From Euryarchaeota archaeon UBA58 (GTDB lineage Archaea; Thermoplasmatota; Poseidoniia; Poseidoniales; Thalassarchaeaceae), in NCBI GenBank assembly GCA_002498525.1, contig DAHR01000013.1, forward strand, positions 49,058 to 113,057: a DNA stretch of 64,000 nt, read 5' to 3'. The notes below the pieces were generated by a model. That model worked only from the letters and a program-made list of their open reading frames with translations. It did not search any database and was not told the origin of the DNA. Both the position numbers and the translations under genes were made by a program. Position 1 is the stretch's first letter; each line of letters opens with the position of its first letter. This document shows positions 51,243-59,343 of the stretch, in pieces.

Positions 51243-53576
51243 ATGAGCGTCAAGGAGATCCTCGATTCCCTCGAATGGGGTCCTGCACCCGAATCGGACG
51301 CCTTCGCCCGTGAATGGCTGGACGAGCACGGCCCCGATTTTGGCATGTACATCGACGGCGGCTGGAGGCACGCCGCCAGCGGCGAGAAATTCGAGACGCG
51401 CAACCCGGCTGACAACCAGCTGCTCGGCACTATCTCACAGGCCGGCGAAGAAGAGGTGAATGCGGCAGTGGCAGCAGCCCGAGCCGCACTGCCCGAGTGG
51501 TCCTCAACACCAGGACACGTGCGCGCCCGCTATCTCTACGCCATCGCCAGACAGGTGCAGAAGCACCACCGACTCCTCGCCGTGCTGGAGACTCTCGACA
51601 ACGGCAAGCCGATCCGCGAGACCCGCGATGTGGACATCCCGCTGGTCGCCCGCCACTTCTACCACCACGCCGGCTGGGCACAGCTGTTCGATGAGACATT
51701 CCCCGGCTACGGCCCGGTCGGAGTCTGTGGTCAGGTGATTCCGTGGAACTTCCCGCTGCTGATGCTCGCATGGAAGATTGCTCCCGCCATCGCCGCCGGA
51801 AACACCGTCGTGCTCAAACCGGCCGAGTTCACCTCAATCTCCGCACTCGCCTTCGCCGCCATCTGCGAATCGGTGGGACTCCCTTCGGGTGTCGTTAACA
51901 TCGTCACCGGCGACGGACGCACAGGCGCGCTTATCACAGAGCATGAGGACATCGACAAAGTCGCTTTCACCGGCTCGACAGAAGTCGGCCGCATAATACG
52001 CAAGGCAACCGCGGGCAGCGGAAAGGCCCTGACCCTGGAACTCGGAGGCAAGAGCCCGTTCATCGTCTTCGAGGACGCCGACATAGACTCGGCGGTCGAA
52101 GGGCTCGTGAACGCCATATGGTTCAATCAGGGTCAGGTCTGCTGTGCCGGCTCGAGGTTGTTGGTGCAGGAGTCTGTAGCAGAGGAGTTCCATGAGAAAC
52201 TGCGTGCACGCATGGGGAAGCTTCGGGTGGGTAACCCGATGGACAAGGCAGTCGACATGGGTGCGATAGTAGATGAAGTCCAACTCAAAACCATCTCTGA
52301 ACTCTGCCAGCTCGGCTGCGACGAAGGGGCCACGATGTGGCAACCGGACACCGAACTCCCCAAGGGAGGCTGGTTCTTCCCACCCACACTGTTCACAGAC
52401 GTCTCACCCGCTTCCACGATCGTCCAGGAGGAGATCTTCGGCCCGGTGCTGGTCTCGCTCACCTTCCGCTCCCACGAAGAGGCGATCGCGCTCGCAAACA
52501 ATACGCGCTATGGACTGGCCGGCAGCGTCTGGAGTCAGGACATCGACACGGCGCTCGAGGTTGCACGGGCAATCCGCGCTGGCACTATCTGGGTGAACTG
52601 CACCAATCAATTCGACGCCAACTCCGGCTTCGGTGGCTATCGTGAGTCAGGCTTCGGTCGCGAGGGCGGCCGCGAGGGGATGCACGCCTACATACGACCC
52701 ACAGGTGATCACGAGTCTCCCGCAGCTGTCGCTACCGCAGGGGTAGACGCTCCCGCGCCAGCAGGCGGTGACGGCTCAGGAGATATCGATCGGACAGCCA
52801 AGATGTACATCGGCGGCAAGCAGAAGCGGCCAGATGGTGGCTACTCACTCGATGTGCCTGGTGGACAGGTCGGCCGGGGTAATCGCAAGGACATCCGAGA
52901 CGCGGTGGCGGCAGCCATCAAGGCGACCGCCTGGGCAGAAATGAGTGCTCATTCACGCGCACAGGTGCTCTACTACATCGCCGAGAACCTCGAACAGCGC
53001 ACCGAGGAATTCGCGAGCATAATCTCAGCGAGCACCGGCTGCTCCGATGATGATGCGGCTACCGAAGTTGCCGACTCCGTCGCCGAGTGGTTCCGCTGGG
53101 CGGCGTGGGCGGACAAGTTCGACGGACGTGTGCACGAGACTACCATGCACGGACTGGTTCTGGCACTCAACGAGGCGATCGGTGTCGTCGGAGTGATCTG
53201 CCCCGATTCACGACCACTGCATGGATTCACCCGACTGGTGGCACCACTGCTCGCCATGGGCAACACCGTGGTGGCGATTCCCTCAGAAGCACACCCGCTG
53301 GCGGCCGCTGGCATCTACCAAGTGCTGGAAACCTCTGACCTTCCCGGCGGCGTACTGAACTTCGTCACCGGGTTGCGCCAAGAGATTGTCAGTACCCTTG
53401 CGGAACACGACGGTGTCGACGCCATCTGGTCCGCTGCGGGCGACATCGCCGAGGTGGAGGTGGCCAGTGCTGGAAACATGAAGAGAGTCTGGAACGCGGA
53501 CACAAGCGCGGCCGACGAGGAATTGCTCAGAGCGGCGATTCAGGTGAAGAACATCTGGCTGCCACACGGTGTCTGA
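51243..53576 (+). CDS. Two-domain aldehyde dehydrogenase (ALDH16-like), second domain degenerate
   Basis: 777 residues. The first ALDH domain (about 30-490) is complete: IPWNFPLLMLAWKIAPAIAAG, TLELGGKSPFIVFEDADID with the general-base Glu, and Cys300-Cys301 in FNQGQVCCAGS, with Cys at the nucleophile position. A linker (about 495-520) joins a second, shorter ALDH-like domain (about 520-777) that has cofactor-domain traces but no catalytic Cys, ending without the oligomerisation part. This resembles ALDH16. Position after deoC suggests acetaldehyde as substrate. It starts 10 bases after deoC. Confidence 0.88.
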   Translation: MSVKEILDSLEWGPAPESDAFAREWLDEHGPDFGMYIDGGWRHAASGEKFETRNPADNQLLGTISQAGEEEVNAAVAAARAALPEWSSTPGHVRARYLYAIARQVQKHHRLLAVLETLDNGKPIRETRDVDIPLVARHFYHHAGWAQLFDETFPGYGPVGVCGQVIPWNFPLLMLAWKIAPAIAAGNTVVLKPAEFTSISALAFAAICESVGLPSGVVNIVTGDGRTGALITEHEDIDKVAFTGSTEVGRIIRKATAGSGKALTLELGGKSPFIVFEDADIDSAVEGLVNAIWFNQGQVCCAGSRLLVQESVAEEFHEKLRARMGKLRVGNPMDKAVDMGAIVDEVQLKTISELCQLGCDEGATMWQPDTELPKGGWFFPPTLFTDVSPASTIVQEEIFGPVLVSLTFRSHEEAIALANNTRYGLAGSVWSQDIDTALEVARAIRAGTIWVNCTNQFDANSGFGGYRESGFGREGGREGMHAYIRPTGDHESPAAVATAGVDAPAPAGGDGSGDIDRTAKMYIGGKQKRPDGGYSLDVPGGQVGRGNRKDIRDAVAAAIKATAWAEMSAHSRAQVLYYIAENLEQRTEEFASIISASTGCSDDDAATEVADSVAEWFRWAAWADKFDGRVHETTMHGLVLALNEAIGVVGVICPDSRPLHGFTRLVAPLLAMGNTVVAIPSEAHPLAAAGIYQVLETSDLPGGVLNFVTGLRQEIVSTLAEHDGVDAIWSAAGDIAEVEVASAGNMKRVWNADTSAADEELLRAAIQVKNIWLPHGV

Positions 53577-53718
53577 TGCCGCAGGCCGAGGGCCGCTTCA
53601 TGTGAGAATAAGTCCTCAGTCTCAAGGATGGTTATATCTCGACTTATGGAGGTCGGCGGGCGCCCAGCGTGTGATGGTTTTCCCAGAGACTGCAGAATCC
53701 ACGCATGGCGTGGATTCG

Positions 53719-54354
53719 TCAGGCACCAGGGCCAACAACTGATGCTACGACTCCGAGCAAGCCGATGGTGATGACGAGGACCACGGAAGTCCGCAGTGCG
53801 CGTATTCGGAGTTCGTCTTCGCTGTCTTCACGGAAGGTGAGGTAGCAGAGATAGACCATGACGATAATCATCATGTGCTTGATTAGCATCACCGAGGTCC
53901 AGCGATTTGCGAAGAATTCGAGGAGCAAGGGGTGTCCCGGTTGGTAGAGTCTCATCAGGCCTCCGGTGAGGTTGAAGACTAGGCCGACGATGGTCAGGCG
54001 CTTTCCCATCAGACTGAGGCCTGAGGAGAACGAGATTTCTGTTTCCGGGCTCTCATCGAGATGTCGTTTGACGTGGTAATAGAGAATCAGAATGCCCGAT
54101 AAAAGCAACATCGAGCCGAGGCTGTGCAGGCTATTTGCAAGAATCATCATGTCGAAACCCCCTAGAAGTGCTCTCCAAGATGATTCGCCGGCTTCTTCGC
54201 CGTGAGCCGCGACCGATGATGAGAGGAGCGAGGTCAGTGTGGTTGCGATGAGTAGTCGACCTGTTGACAGATTGTTCGGTGGTCGATTCATGAGCTGGCG
54301 GTCACTCGGTGGTCGATTACTGAGGGACCGATACGTGTTGCCCATGTTGGTCAC
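53719..54354 (-). CDS. Four-helix membrane protein, unknown (CopD-like topology)
   Basis: 211 residues from ATG 54354; ATG 54291 (MNRPPNNLSTG) gives a cleaner signal-peptide start. After the export signal (ending SVAAHGEE) come four hydrophobic segments with several His (HSLGSML, YYHVKRHL, LIKHMMII). Topology and His spacing recall CopD-type or cytochrome-like membrane proteins, but no firm family match is seen. It is divergent from the next gene. Confidence 0.65.
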   Translation of the reverse strand: MTNMGNTYRSLSNRPPSDRQLMNRPPNNLSTGRLLIATTLTSLLSSSVAAHGEEAGESSWRALLGGFDMMILANSLHSLGSMLLLSGILILYYHVKRHLDESPETEISFSSGLSLMGKRLTIVGLVFNLTGGLMRLYQPGHPLLLEFFANRWTSVMLIKHMMIIVMVYLCYLTFREDSEDELRIRALRTSVVLVITIGLLGVVASVVGPGA

Positions 54355-54453
54355 ATACTCGGCTGTTGACTATTGATTCTTCCTCAAAACGGCCTGTGGC
54401 ATGCTCACAGGGCCGGTTATGTGTTTAATGTGGGGCATCGCGTGTTCTGATTC

Positions 54454-55608
54454 ATGGCGCGCGTGGCGATTGTCTGTATCACGTTCGCGTTGATGCTCAG
54501 CGCGGTGCCGAATGTGGCTGCTCACGACGAGCCTCCGGTCGCTGCAGGGATGATTCTCGCACTGTCGGGTTCGGGTGGAGACTTTGACTTGATTCGCGAG
54601 ACTCCGGCTGAGGCCAGCCAGGGTTCACGCGACATCGTCGGCGGTGTCGATGTCGATCTCGGTGTCTGGCTGAGCGCGCCGCTTGAGAACGATCTTTCGA
54701 TTGTTTCAGGCGACATCATGGTGGTGATGTGGGCGCTGCCTTTGGTGCCAGTCATTGGAGATGGCATCGATTTCACTATTACGGTGTCGATTGATGGTGA
54801 GGTCATCGACTCGCACACCTCCGATGTGGTGTCGATGATCGAACCGCTGATCTGGACCGCCGTGCCATGGTTCGCGCCGAATATCGAGTTCAATGCCTCG
54901 GCGGGACAGCAGTTCGAACTGCACGCCAGCGCGATGCTGGACGGTGTCGGCTCGGCCAGGGTGCAATGGGGCAATGAGATGGATTCGCCGGCGACTTTTT
55001 CGATTGAGAATTGGTTATTGGTGCGGGAGGAATCACAGGTTCCGACCGAAGAATCTTCGCAACTTGAGGCAAAATTCAATACCCCGTGGAACTGCTCTGA
55101 CATCGACGCGGTGACACTTGAAACCAAGGGACCAGTCGACAATCACGACATGGCTTGGGAGGACGGAGGCGAGTCTGAAACGCGTGCGCTCACGCGCGAG
55201 GAATGCACCTTCGCCCTCGACCTCGCACAGATCGAAGGAACTCACCTGACGCTATGGAAAGTGAGTATGAGTGACGGTGGCATCATCAATCAAAGCGGCA
55301 ACTTCGAAGTCATGGCTCTTGAGCCTGAGGGAGTGACTCAACCATTGCACGTGAACCTGCTCGGTGGCGTCATGGGGGCTCTGCTGGCAGGCGTTCTTTT
55401 AGTGGCCGAAGTCAGTCGCAAAGTGTATCCCGAGCGCTTCGAAGGTCGGGAATCACTCGGTTATTTCGAGCGACTGCAAAGCGGCTTCTCAGCAGAGCAG
55501 TTGGCTGTAATCGGCATCGCGGTCTTGGTCGGAGCTTTGACCAATCTGACGGTCACAATCATCCTCTTCGCTGTGCTTTATGCTTCGCTCTGGTCAATCA
55601 ATGATTGA
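54454..55608 (+). CDS. Secreted membrane-anchored protein, unknown
   Basis: 384 residues. Signal peptide 1-23 (ending NVAAHDEPP). A beta-rich extracellular part has immunoglobulin-like strands (DFTITVSIDGEVIDSHTSDV, VSMSDGGIINQSGNFEV) and Cys pairs that may bond. Two transmembrane helices (about 308-328 and 352-382) lie near the C-terminus with a cytoplasmic loop between (KVYPERFEGRESLGYFERL). I do not recognise a family. It is convergent with the zinc-finger membrane protein at 55632. Confidence 0.7.
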   Translation: MARVAIVCITFALMLSAVPNVAAHDEPPVAAGMILALSGSGGDFDLIRETPAEASQGSRDIVGGVDVDLGVWLSAPLENDLSIVSGDIMVVMWALPLVPVIGDGIDFTITVSIDGEVIDSHTSDVVSMIEPLIWTAVPWFAPNIEFNASAGQQFELHASAMLDGVGSARVQWGNEMDSPATFSIENWLLVREESQVPTEESSQLEAKFNTPWNCSDIDAVTLETKGPVDNHDMAWEDGGESETRALTREECTFALDLAQIEGTHLTLWKVSMSDGGIINQSGNFEVMALEPEGVTQPLHVNLLGGVMGALLAGVLLVAEVSRKVYPERFEGRESLGYFERLQSGFSAEQLAVIGIAVLVGALTNLTVTIILFAVLYASLWSIND

Positions 55609-55631
55609 TGAGAGCCGAGCCAGCGGCCGAA

Positions 55632-56288
55632 TCAGGCATCTTCCTCTGGGATTTCGTAACCCCTGACGTGGTGAATTTTCAACATGTGCGCTTCGGCATT
55701 TCGTGGTTTCAAGCGCGCTGAACAATGTGGACAATCGATGAAATCACCGCTGCTCGAGCGCGACTTTGTTGAGCGTGATTCGGTGCTCGACTTCGGGCCT
55801 CGCATCTTGACGACGAGGCCCGCGATACTGCCGACGATCAGTGCGACGAGAAGAAACGAGGCGGCGAGAGTGTGAAAGAAGCCAGGGTCGCTGTCCAATT
55901 GCAGGTCGTCAGTGACGTATCTGTCCGCCTCCTCCGGTTGTCCATCCGCGCCTTGCAGGTCGATGATGTGCTCGAATTTTTGTCCGTCGACATCGAGTAC
56001 AATCTTCATTCCGTGGTCGCCGGAGTGGATATGCAGAATCAACTCGTAATTGCCTGAGAATCCAGTGCTGTCGTCACGCTCTTTGTTATTACCACAAAGT
56101 GAAGAATCGGTCGCATCTTCTGAACAATCTATCTCGACAGTCATCCAGCGCATGACCTCACCATCGGGCGAGAGAACCTTGCCTTCGATGACGTAGCGGT
56201 GTTCCCACTCATGCTCGGCTTGGGCAGGTATGACGCCAGACAGTAGAATTGCAGCCAGAACCAGAACGAGGATGTTGCTTCTCATCAT
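55632..56288 (-). CDS. Membrane protein with extracellular domain and cytoplasmic C2H2 zinc finger
   Basis: 218 residues. Signal peptide 1-24, an extracellular beta domain (about 30-130, VIEGKVLSPDGEVMRWMTVE, a carboxypeptidase-regulatory or transthyretin-like repeat), a transmembrane helix (about 140-163), a Ser/Lys-rich linker, then CPHCSARLKPRNAEAHMLKIHH (about 185-207), a Cys2His2 finger, facing the cytoplasm. The layout is unusual and points to signal transfer or recruitment of a nucleic acid or protein at the membrane. Confidence 0.75.
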   Translation of the reverse strand: MMRSNILVLVLAAILLSGVIPAQAEHEWEHRYVIEGKVLSPDGEVMRWMTVEIDCSEDATDSSLCGNNKERDDSTGFSGNYELILHIHSGDHGMKIVLDVDGQKFEHIIDLQGADGQPEEADRYVTDDLQLDSDPGFFHTLAASFLLVALIVGSIAGLVVKMRGPKSSTESRSTKSRSSSGDFIDCPHCSARLKPRNAEAHMLKIHHVRGYEIPEEDA

Positions 56289-56346
56289 TGGATGGGTCGA
56301 ATGAAGTCCTGTTAATGATTTCGCGGAATCGGTGTCCGATAGATTC

Positions 56347-57147
56347 TCAGCGCGGATGGATGATTGGAAACAGCGGATGGTTCATCTCTGCCCCCGCTGC
56401 TAACTCCTCTGCTAACCCCTCGAACTCGGGGGAAGTGCGCCAAGTTCGTGGGGCGTGACGAATGTCCTCGCCCATCACCCTGACTGAGAATGCTCGGCGC
56501 CGATTTGTTGAGCCGCGTGCGCCGTGCAGCGTCAACATATGGAATGCGACGGCGTCGCCTTGATTCAATTCCCAACCGAGGATCTCGTGTGAATCAGACT
56601 CGCCGTCGATATCGGGAACTTCAGCTAGACTACCCTCTGGAAACCACTTGGATTGGTCGGTCAGGAAGGTCTTGGGCATGTACCAAGTACCATCGTTCGA
56701 GCGAGCGACGAACTCGAGTGTTGCGGGCCGAGAGACCGGGTCGACGGGAATCCAGAAACTGATGTTCTGCGAGCCTTCGATATTGTAGTACGGAAGGTCT
56801 TGATGCCACGGAGTCGGCTGTTTTGTCGCCGGTTCTTTGGTCAACATGTGGTCGTGGTAGAGCCTTACTACTGCGCTTCTCATCAGCTTGGATGCGACCT
56901 CTGGAAGTGCTGATTCGAAGATGATTTCGCGGTAGGCTGAGATGCGTTGCCAATTGCAGAAATCCTCGAAGAAACGGCCAGGGTCTGAATTGCGGCTGGC
57001 GGTCTGGCCGAGGGGGCTGGGATTCTCGATGTTCCAATCGATCGCCGTGGCCAGTTTTTCGACTTCTTCGGCGTTGAGCAGATTACGAATCACCACAGCG
57101 CCATTGCGCTGATAGAACTCGACGTCGGCCTCACTAACCACTACCAT
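56347..57147 (-). CDS. Phytanoyl-CoA dioxygenase (PhyH) family protein
   Basis: 266 residues. The double-stranded beta-helix iron site is visible as WHQD (His115, Asp117) and LTLHGARGSTNRRRAFSVR (distal His and the Arg for 2-oxoglutarate). Members are Fe(II)/2-oxoglutarate oxygenases that hydroxylate phytanoyl-CoA, ectoine and other small molecules. The substrate cannot be told. There is no partner gene nearby to guide the choice. Confidence 0.88.
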   Translation of the reverse strand: MVVVSEADVEFYQRNGAVVIRNLLNAEEVEKLATAIDWNIENPSPLGQTASRNSDPGRFFEDFCNWQRISAYREIIFESALPEVASKLMRSAVVRLYHDHMLTKEPATKQPTPWHQDLPYYNIEGSQNISFWIPVDPVSRPATLEFVARSNDGTWYMPKTFLTDQSKWFPEGSLAEVPDIDGESDSHEILGWELNQGDAVAFHMLTLHGARGSTNRRRAFSVRVMGEDIRHAPRTWRTSPEFEGLAEELAAGAEMNHPLFPIIHPR

Positions 57148-57229
57148 GAATCGCTTCTGACAAGGCAGATTTTGAAGTCTCCCACGAGAGTTCGATGACT
57201 GTCGAGCCCACCTTCCATTGATTCAAAGC

Positions 57230-57305
57230 TGGTGGGCTCGGCAGGAATTGAACCTGCGATCTTCGCCGTGTGAAGGCGACGTCATAACCCCTAGACCACG
57301 AGCCC
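57230..57305 (-). tRNA. tRNA-Val (CAC)
   Basis: Acceptor GGGCTCG pairs with CGAGCCC. The anticodon stem TCGCC/GGCGA encloses TTCACAC, giving anticodon CAC. CCA is encoded. It shares nearly all of its D and T arms with the tRNA-Val (UAC) at 19656-19731. Confidence 0.95.
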
Positions 57306-57417
57306 AGCAAGGGCTCGACGAGTGTTGGCGACTTAATCGTGATGACACTTCACATCCACTTTTCGTCCCACCCCTGTCCCCGCCGCAATCAAATGCGTCC
57401 GGCAGGTCGGGGGTTCG

Positions 57418-58866
57418 ATGGTAGCGGGTCTTGACTTCGATGTCCTGCGGCAACGGGATACCTGGAAGGCCTTCGGAATCGGCGTCGTTCTGTTCTGCCT
57501 CATCGGCTATTCCTCGCTCTCCCTCTTCGGCCTCACCTCCTCCACCTACGGCACCACAGACGAGGTCGGCGAGGCGCCTGATTTCCTTGTGGCTTCGATG
57601 AATCGGAGTGGCATCGAGGACGCTTTCGCAGACGAGAATGGGATGATTCGGCTGTCGAGTCTGCGCGGAAGCGTCGTCGTCTTGGATTTCATGGCGGTCG
57701 ATTGCTCTAATTGCCACTTTGTTCAGGCGCACATCGACCAGAATCTGGCGGAGTGGGGGGCTCTGCAAGGTGAGTATCCGATTGTGGTAATCTCGTTGGG
57801 GTCGTGGTACGGCTACGAATCGTTCGAGCGAATCAATTCGAGCTTCGGCGATTCGGCCTCAGACCGTCACATGCCCTGGCCGGTCGTCAATGGTGGCACG
57901 GATGTCATTCTGCTGGAGAATGGGACTCGTGGAGATCTGGTCGAATACTACTCCGCGCAAGCCTTGCCGCTTGCGCTGGTCATCGACCACGAAGGCTTCG
58001 TGGTCGCCAAAGAGAACACTGGTACGCCGCTCGATGGCTGGGACTCTTTCGATTCTGCAATAGAAGCGGCGAATGCTGGCGAGGCTGAGTCGCTTCGAAT
58101 CGGCATCGCCAAGTCTGATAGATCGATTCAAGGCGTTTTCATCATCGGACTGTTTCTGGGCATTCTCGTCTATTTCTCTCCCTGCGCCTTCCCTGTTCTA
58201 CCCTCGTACATCACCTACTACCTCAGCCTCGGGATGCGCGAGGACGAATTGCGGGAGTCTGGAAAGTTGAGTGGGCGACTGCCCGGTCCTTTCGAGGTCG
58301 GTGGCTTCGCAGCATTGGGGCAATTGACCTTCTTCGGCGTCGTCGGCATCATCATCTTCGGCTTGTCCGAAGTGATCAATCTAAGCGGTGTTCTGCACAA
58401 GGTCGCCATCGCCATCGCTTACCTGCTCGTCGTTCTAGGCGCTCTGATGCTGCTCGGCTGGACCAGCCATCTGCTCGCTTTCGTCCAGCGCTGGCTGGAC
58501 ACGTATCAGACTCATGAGACCGACGAGGTCTTCACGCCTCGTCGCAACATGTATCTCTGGGGTATTGGATATTCGGCGGCTTCGGTCGATTGCACCGCCG
58601 CCGCCGTCTTCCCATTCGTCGCTTGGCTGACAGTCGTCGGACAAGGTGCATTCATCTCGGGTCTGGGCGGCCTCATCCTCTCGGTCACCACATTGATGAT
58701 TCTGGTCACAGTGATGGTCGGGATGGGCCGTCAAGCGATGGTTGGATTCCTGCGCCGCTCGACTGGAATCGTCAAAGCGACCGGCGCTTGGATGATGATG
58801 TTCGCAGGCTTCGGCCTGCTCGCGTACTTGACGCAAACTGAAGCGATAACCGCGTTAATCGGTTGA
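57418..58866 (+). CDS. Thioredoxin-like/CcdA fusion, thiol-disulfide membrane protein
   Basis: 482 residues. An N-terminal membrane helix (about 17-38) is followed by a thioredoxin-fold domain with CSNC in DFMAVDCSNCHFV (about 96-99). From about 235 a CcdA/DsbD-like membrane domain has SPCAFPVLPSY and SVDCTAAAVFPF, each with one Cys, the pair that moves electrons across the membrane. It is the reverse order of bacterial DsbD-gamma. Probable role: keeping exported proteins or cytochrome c maturation thiols reduced. Confidence 0.88.
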   Translation: MVAGLDFDVLRQRDTWKAFGIGVVLFCLIGYSSLSLFGLTSSTYGTTDEVGEAPDFLVASMNRSGIEDAFADENGMIRLSSLRGSVVVLDFMAVDCSNCHFVQAHIDQNLAEWGALQGEYPIVVISLGSWYGYESFERINSSFGDSASDRHMPWPVVNGGTDVILLENGTRGDLVEYYSAQALPLALVIDHEGFVVAKENTGTPLDGWDSFDSAIEAANAGEAESLRIGIAKSDRSIQGVFIIGLFLGILVYFSPCAFPVLPSYITYYLSLGMREDELRESGKLSGRLPGPFEVGGFAALGQLTFFGVVGIIIFGLSEVINLSGVLHKVAIAIAYLLVVLGALMLLGWTSHLLAFVQRWLDTYQTHETDEVFTPRRNMYLWGIGYSAASVDCTAAAVFPFVAWLTVVGQGAFISGLGGLILSVTTLMILVTVMVGMGRQAMVGFLRRSTGIVKATGAWMMMFAGFGLLAYLTQTEAITALIG

Positions 58867-58914
58867 ATTCAATCGTTTGAATCGCCATTCCGGCTAATGA
58901 ATCTTCGACGAAGT

Positions 58915-59106
58915 TCACTCGACTTTCTTGACGTTGACCGCGTTAGGGCCCTTCGGACCCTCGCCGACCTCGAACTCGACAGCGTCGCCATCGCGAATCT
59001 GTCCTTCGACCTGCGACTTGTGAACGAAGAGGTCGTCTCCGTCCTCTTGCTCGATAAATCCGAATCCTTTCGTGAAGTTGAACCACTTGACTGTTCCCTG
59101 TGCCAT
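58915..59106 (-). CDS. Cold-shock protein (CspA-like)
   Basis: 63 residues from ATG 59106 (MAQGTVKWFN). RNP1 is KGFGFI and RNP2 is DLFVH. It is an RNA/ssDNA-binding OB-fold protein, usually taken up by archaea from bacteria and found in marine groups. It is divergent from the PiT gene with a 237-base gap between them. Confidence 0.95.
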   Translation of the reverse strand: MAQGTVKWFNFTKGFGFIEQEDGDDLFVHKSQVEGQIRDGDAVEFEVGEGPKGPNAVNVKKVE

Positions 59107-59297
59107 CAAGTCGAGGCGGCCCGCGTCTACTACTTCATGTTGCGTGCGGCATGATGCGCCGAAATATCACTTCTGAAGCGTTGTGATGAGCGTGGAAATT
59201 CGGCAGAATAACTCCAATCAGCAACACTCTGACATTGTCAGGATTTACCAAACCATAGCCTCGCAATACAACGAATCACCGCTTTCCCAGAGTAGAG

Positions 59298-59307
59298 GAA
59301 ATATTTC
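59298..59307 (+). promoter_or_regulatory. TATA-like palindrome upstream of the phosphate transporter
   Basis: GAAATATTTC, a perfect 10-base palindrome in an AT-rich patch, lies 37-46 bases before the ATG at 59344. It fits an archaeal TATA element; the symmetry could also mark a regulator site. The rest of the gap 59107-59297 shows nothing recognisable. Confidence 0.4.
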
Positions 59308-59343
59308 AAGAACCAAATACCCCACGCCGGTCACGAGGCACGA

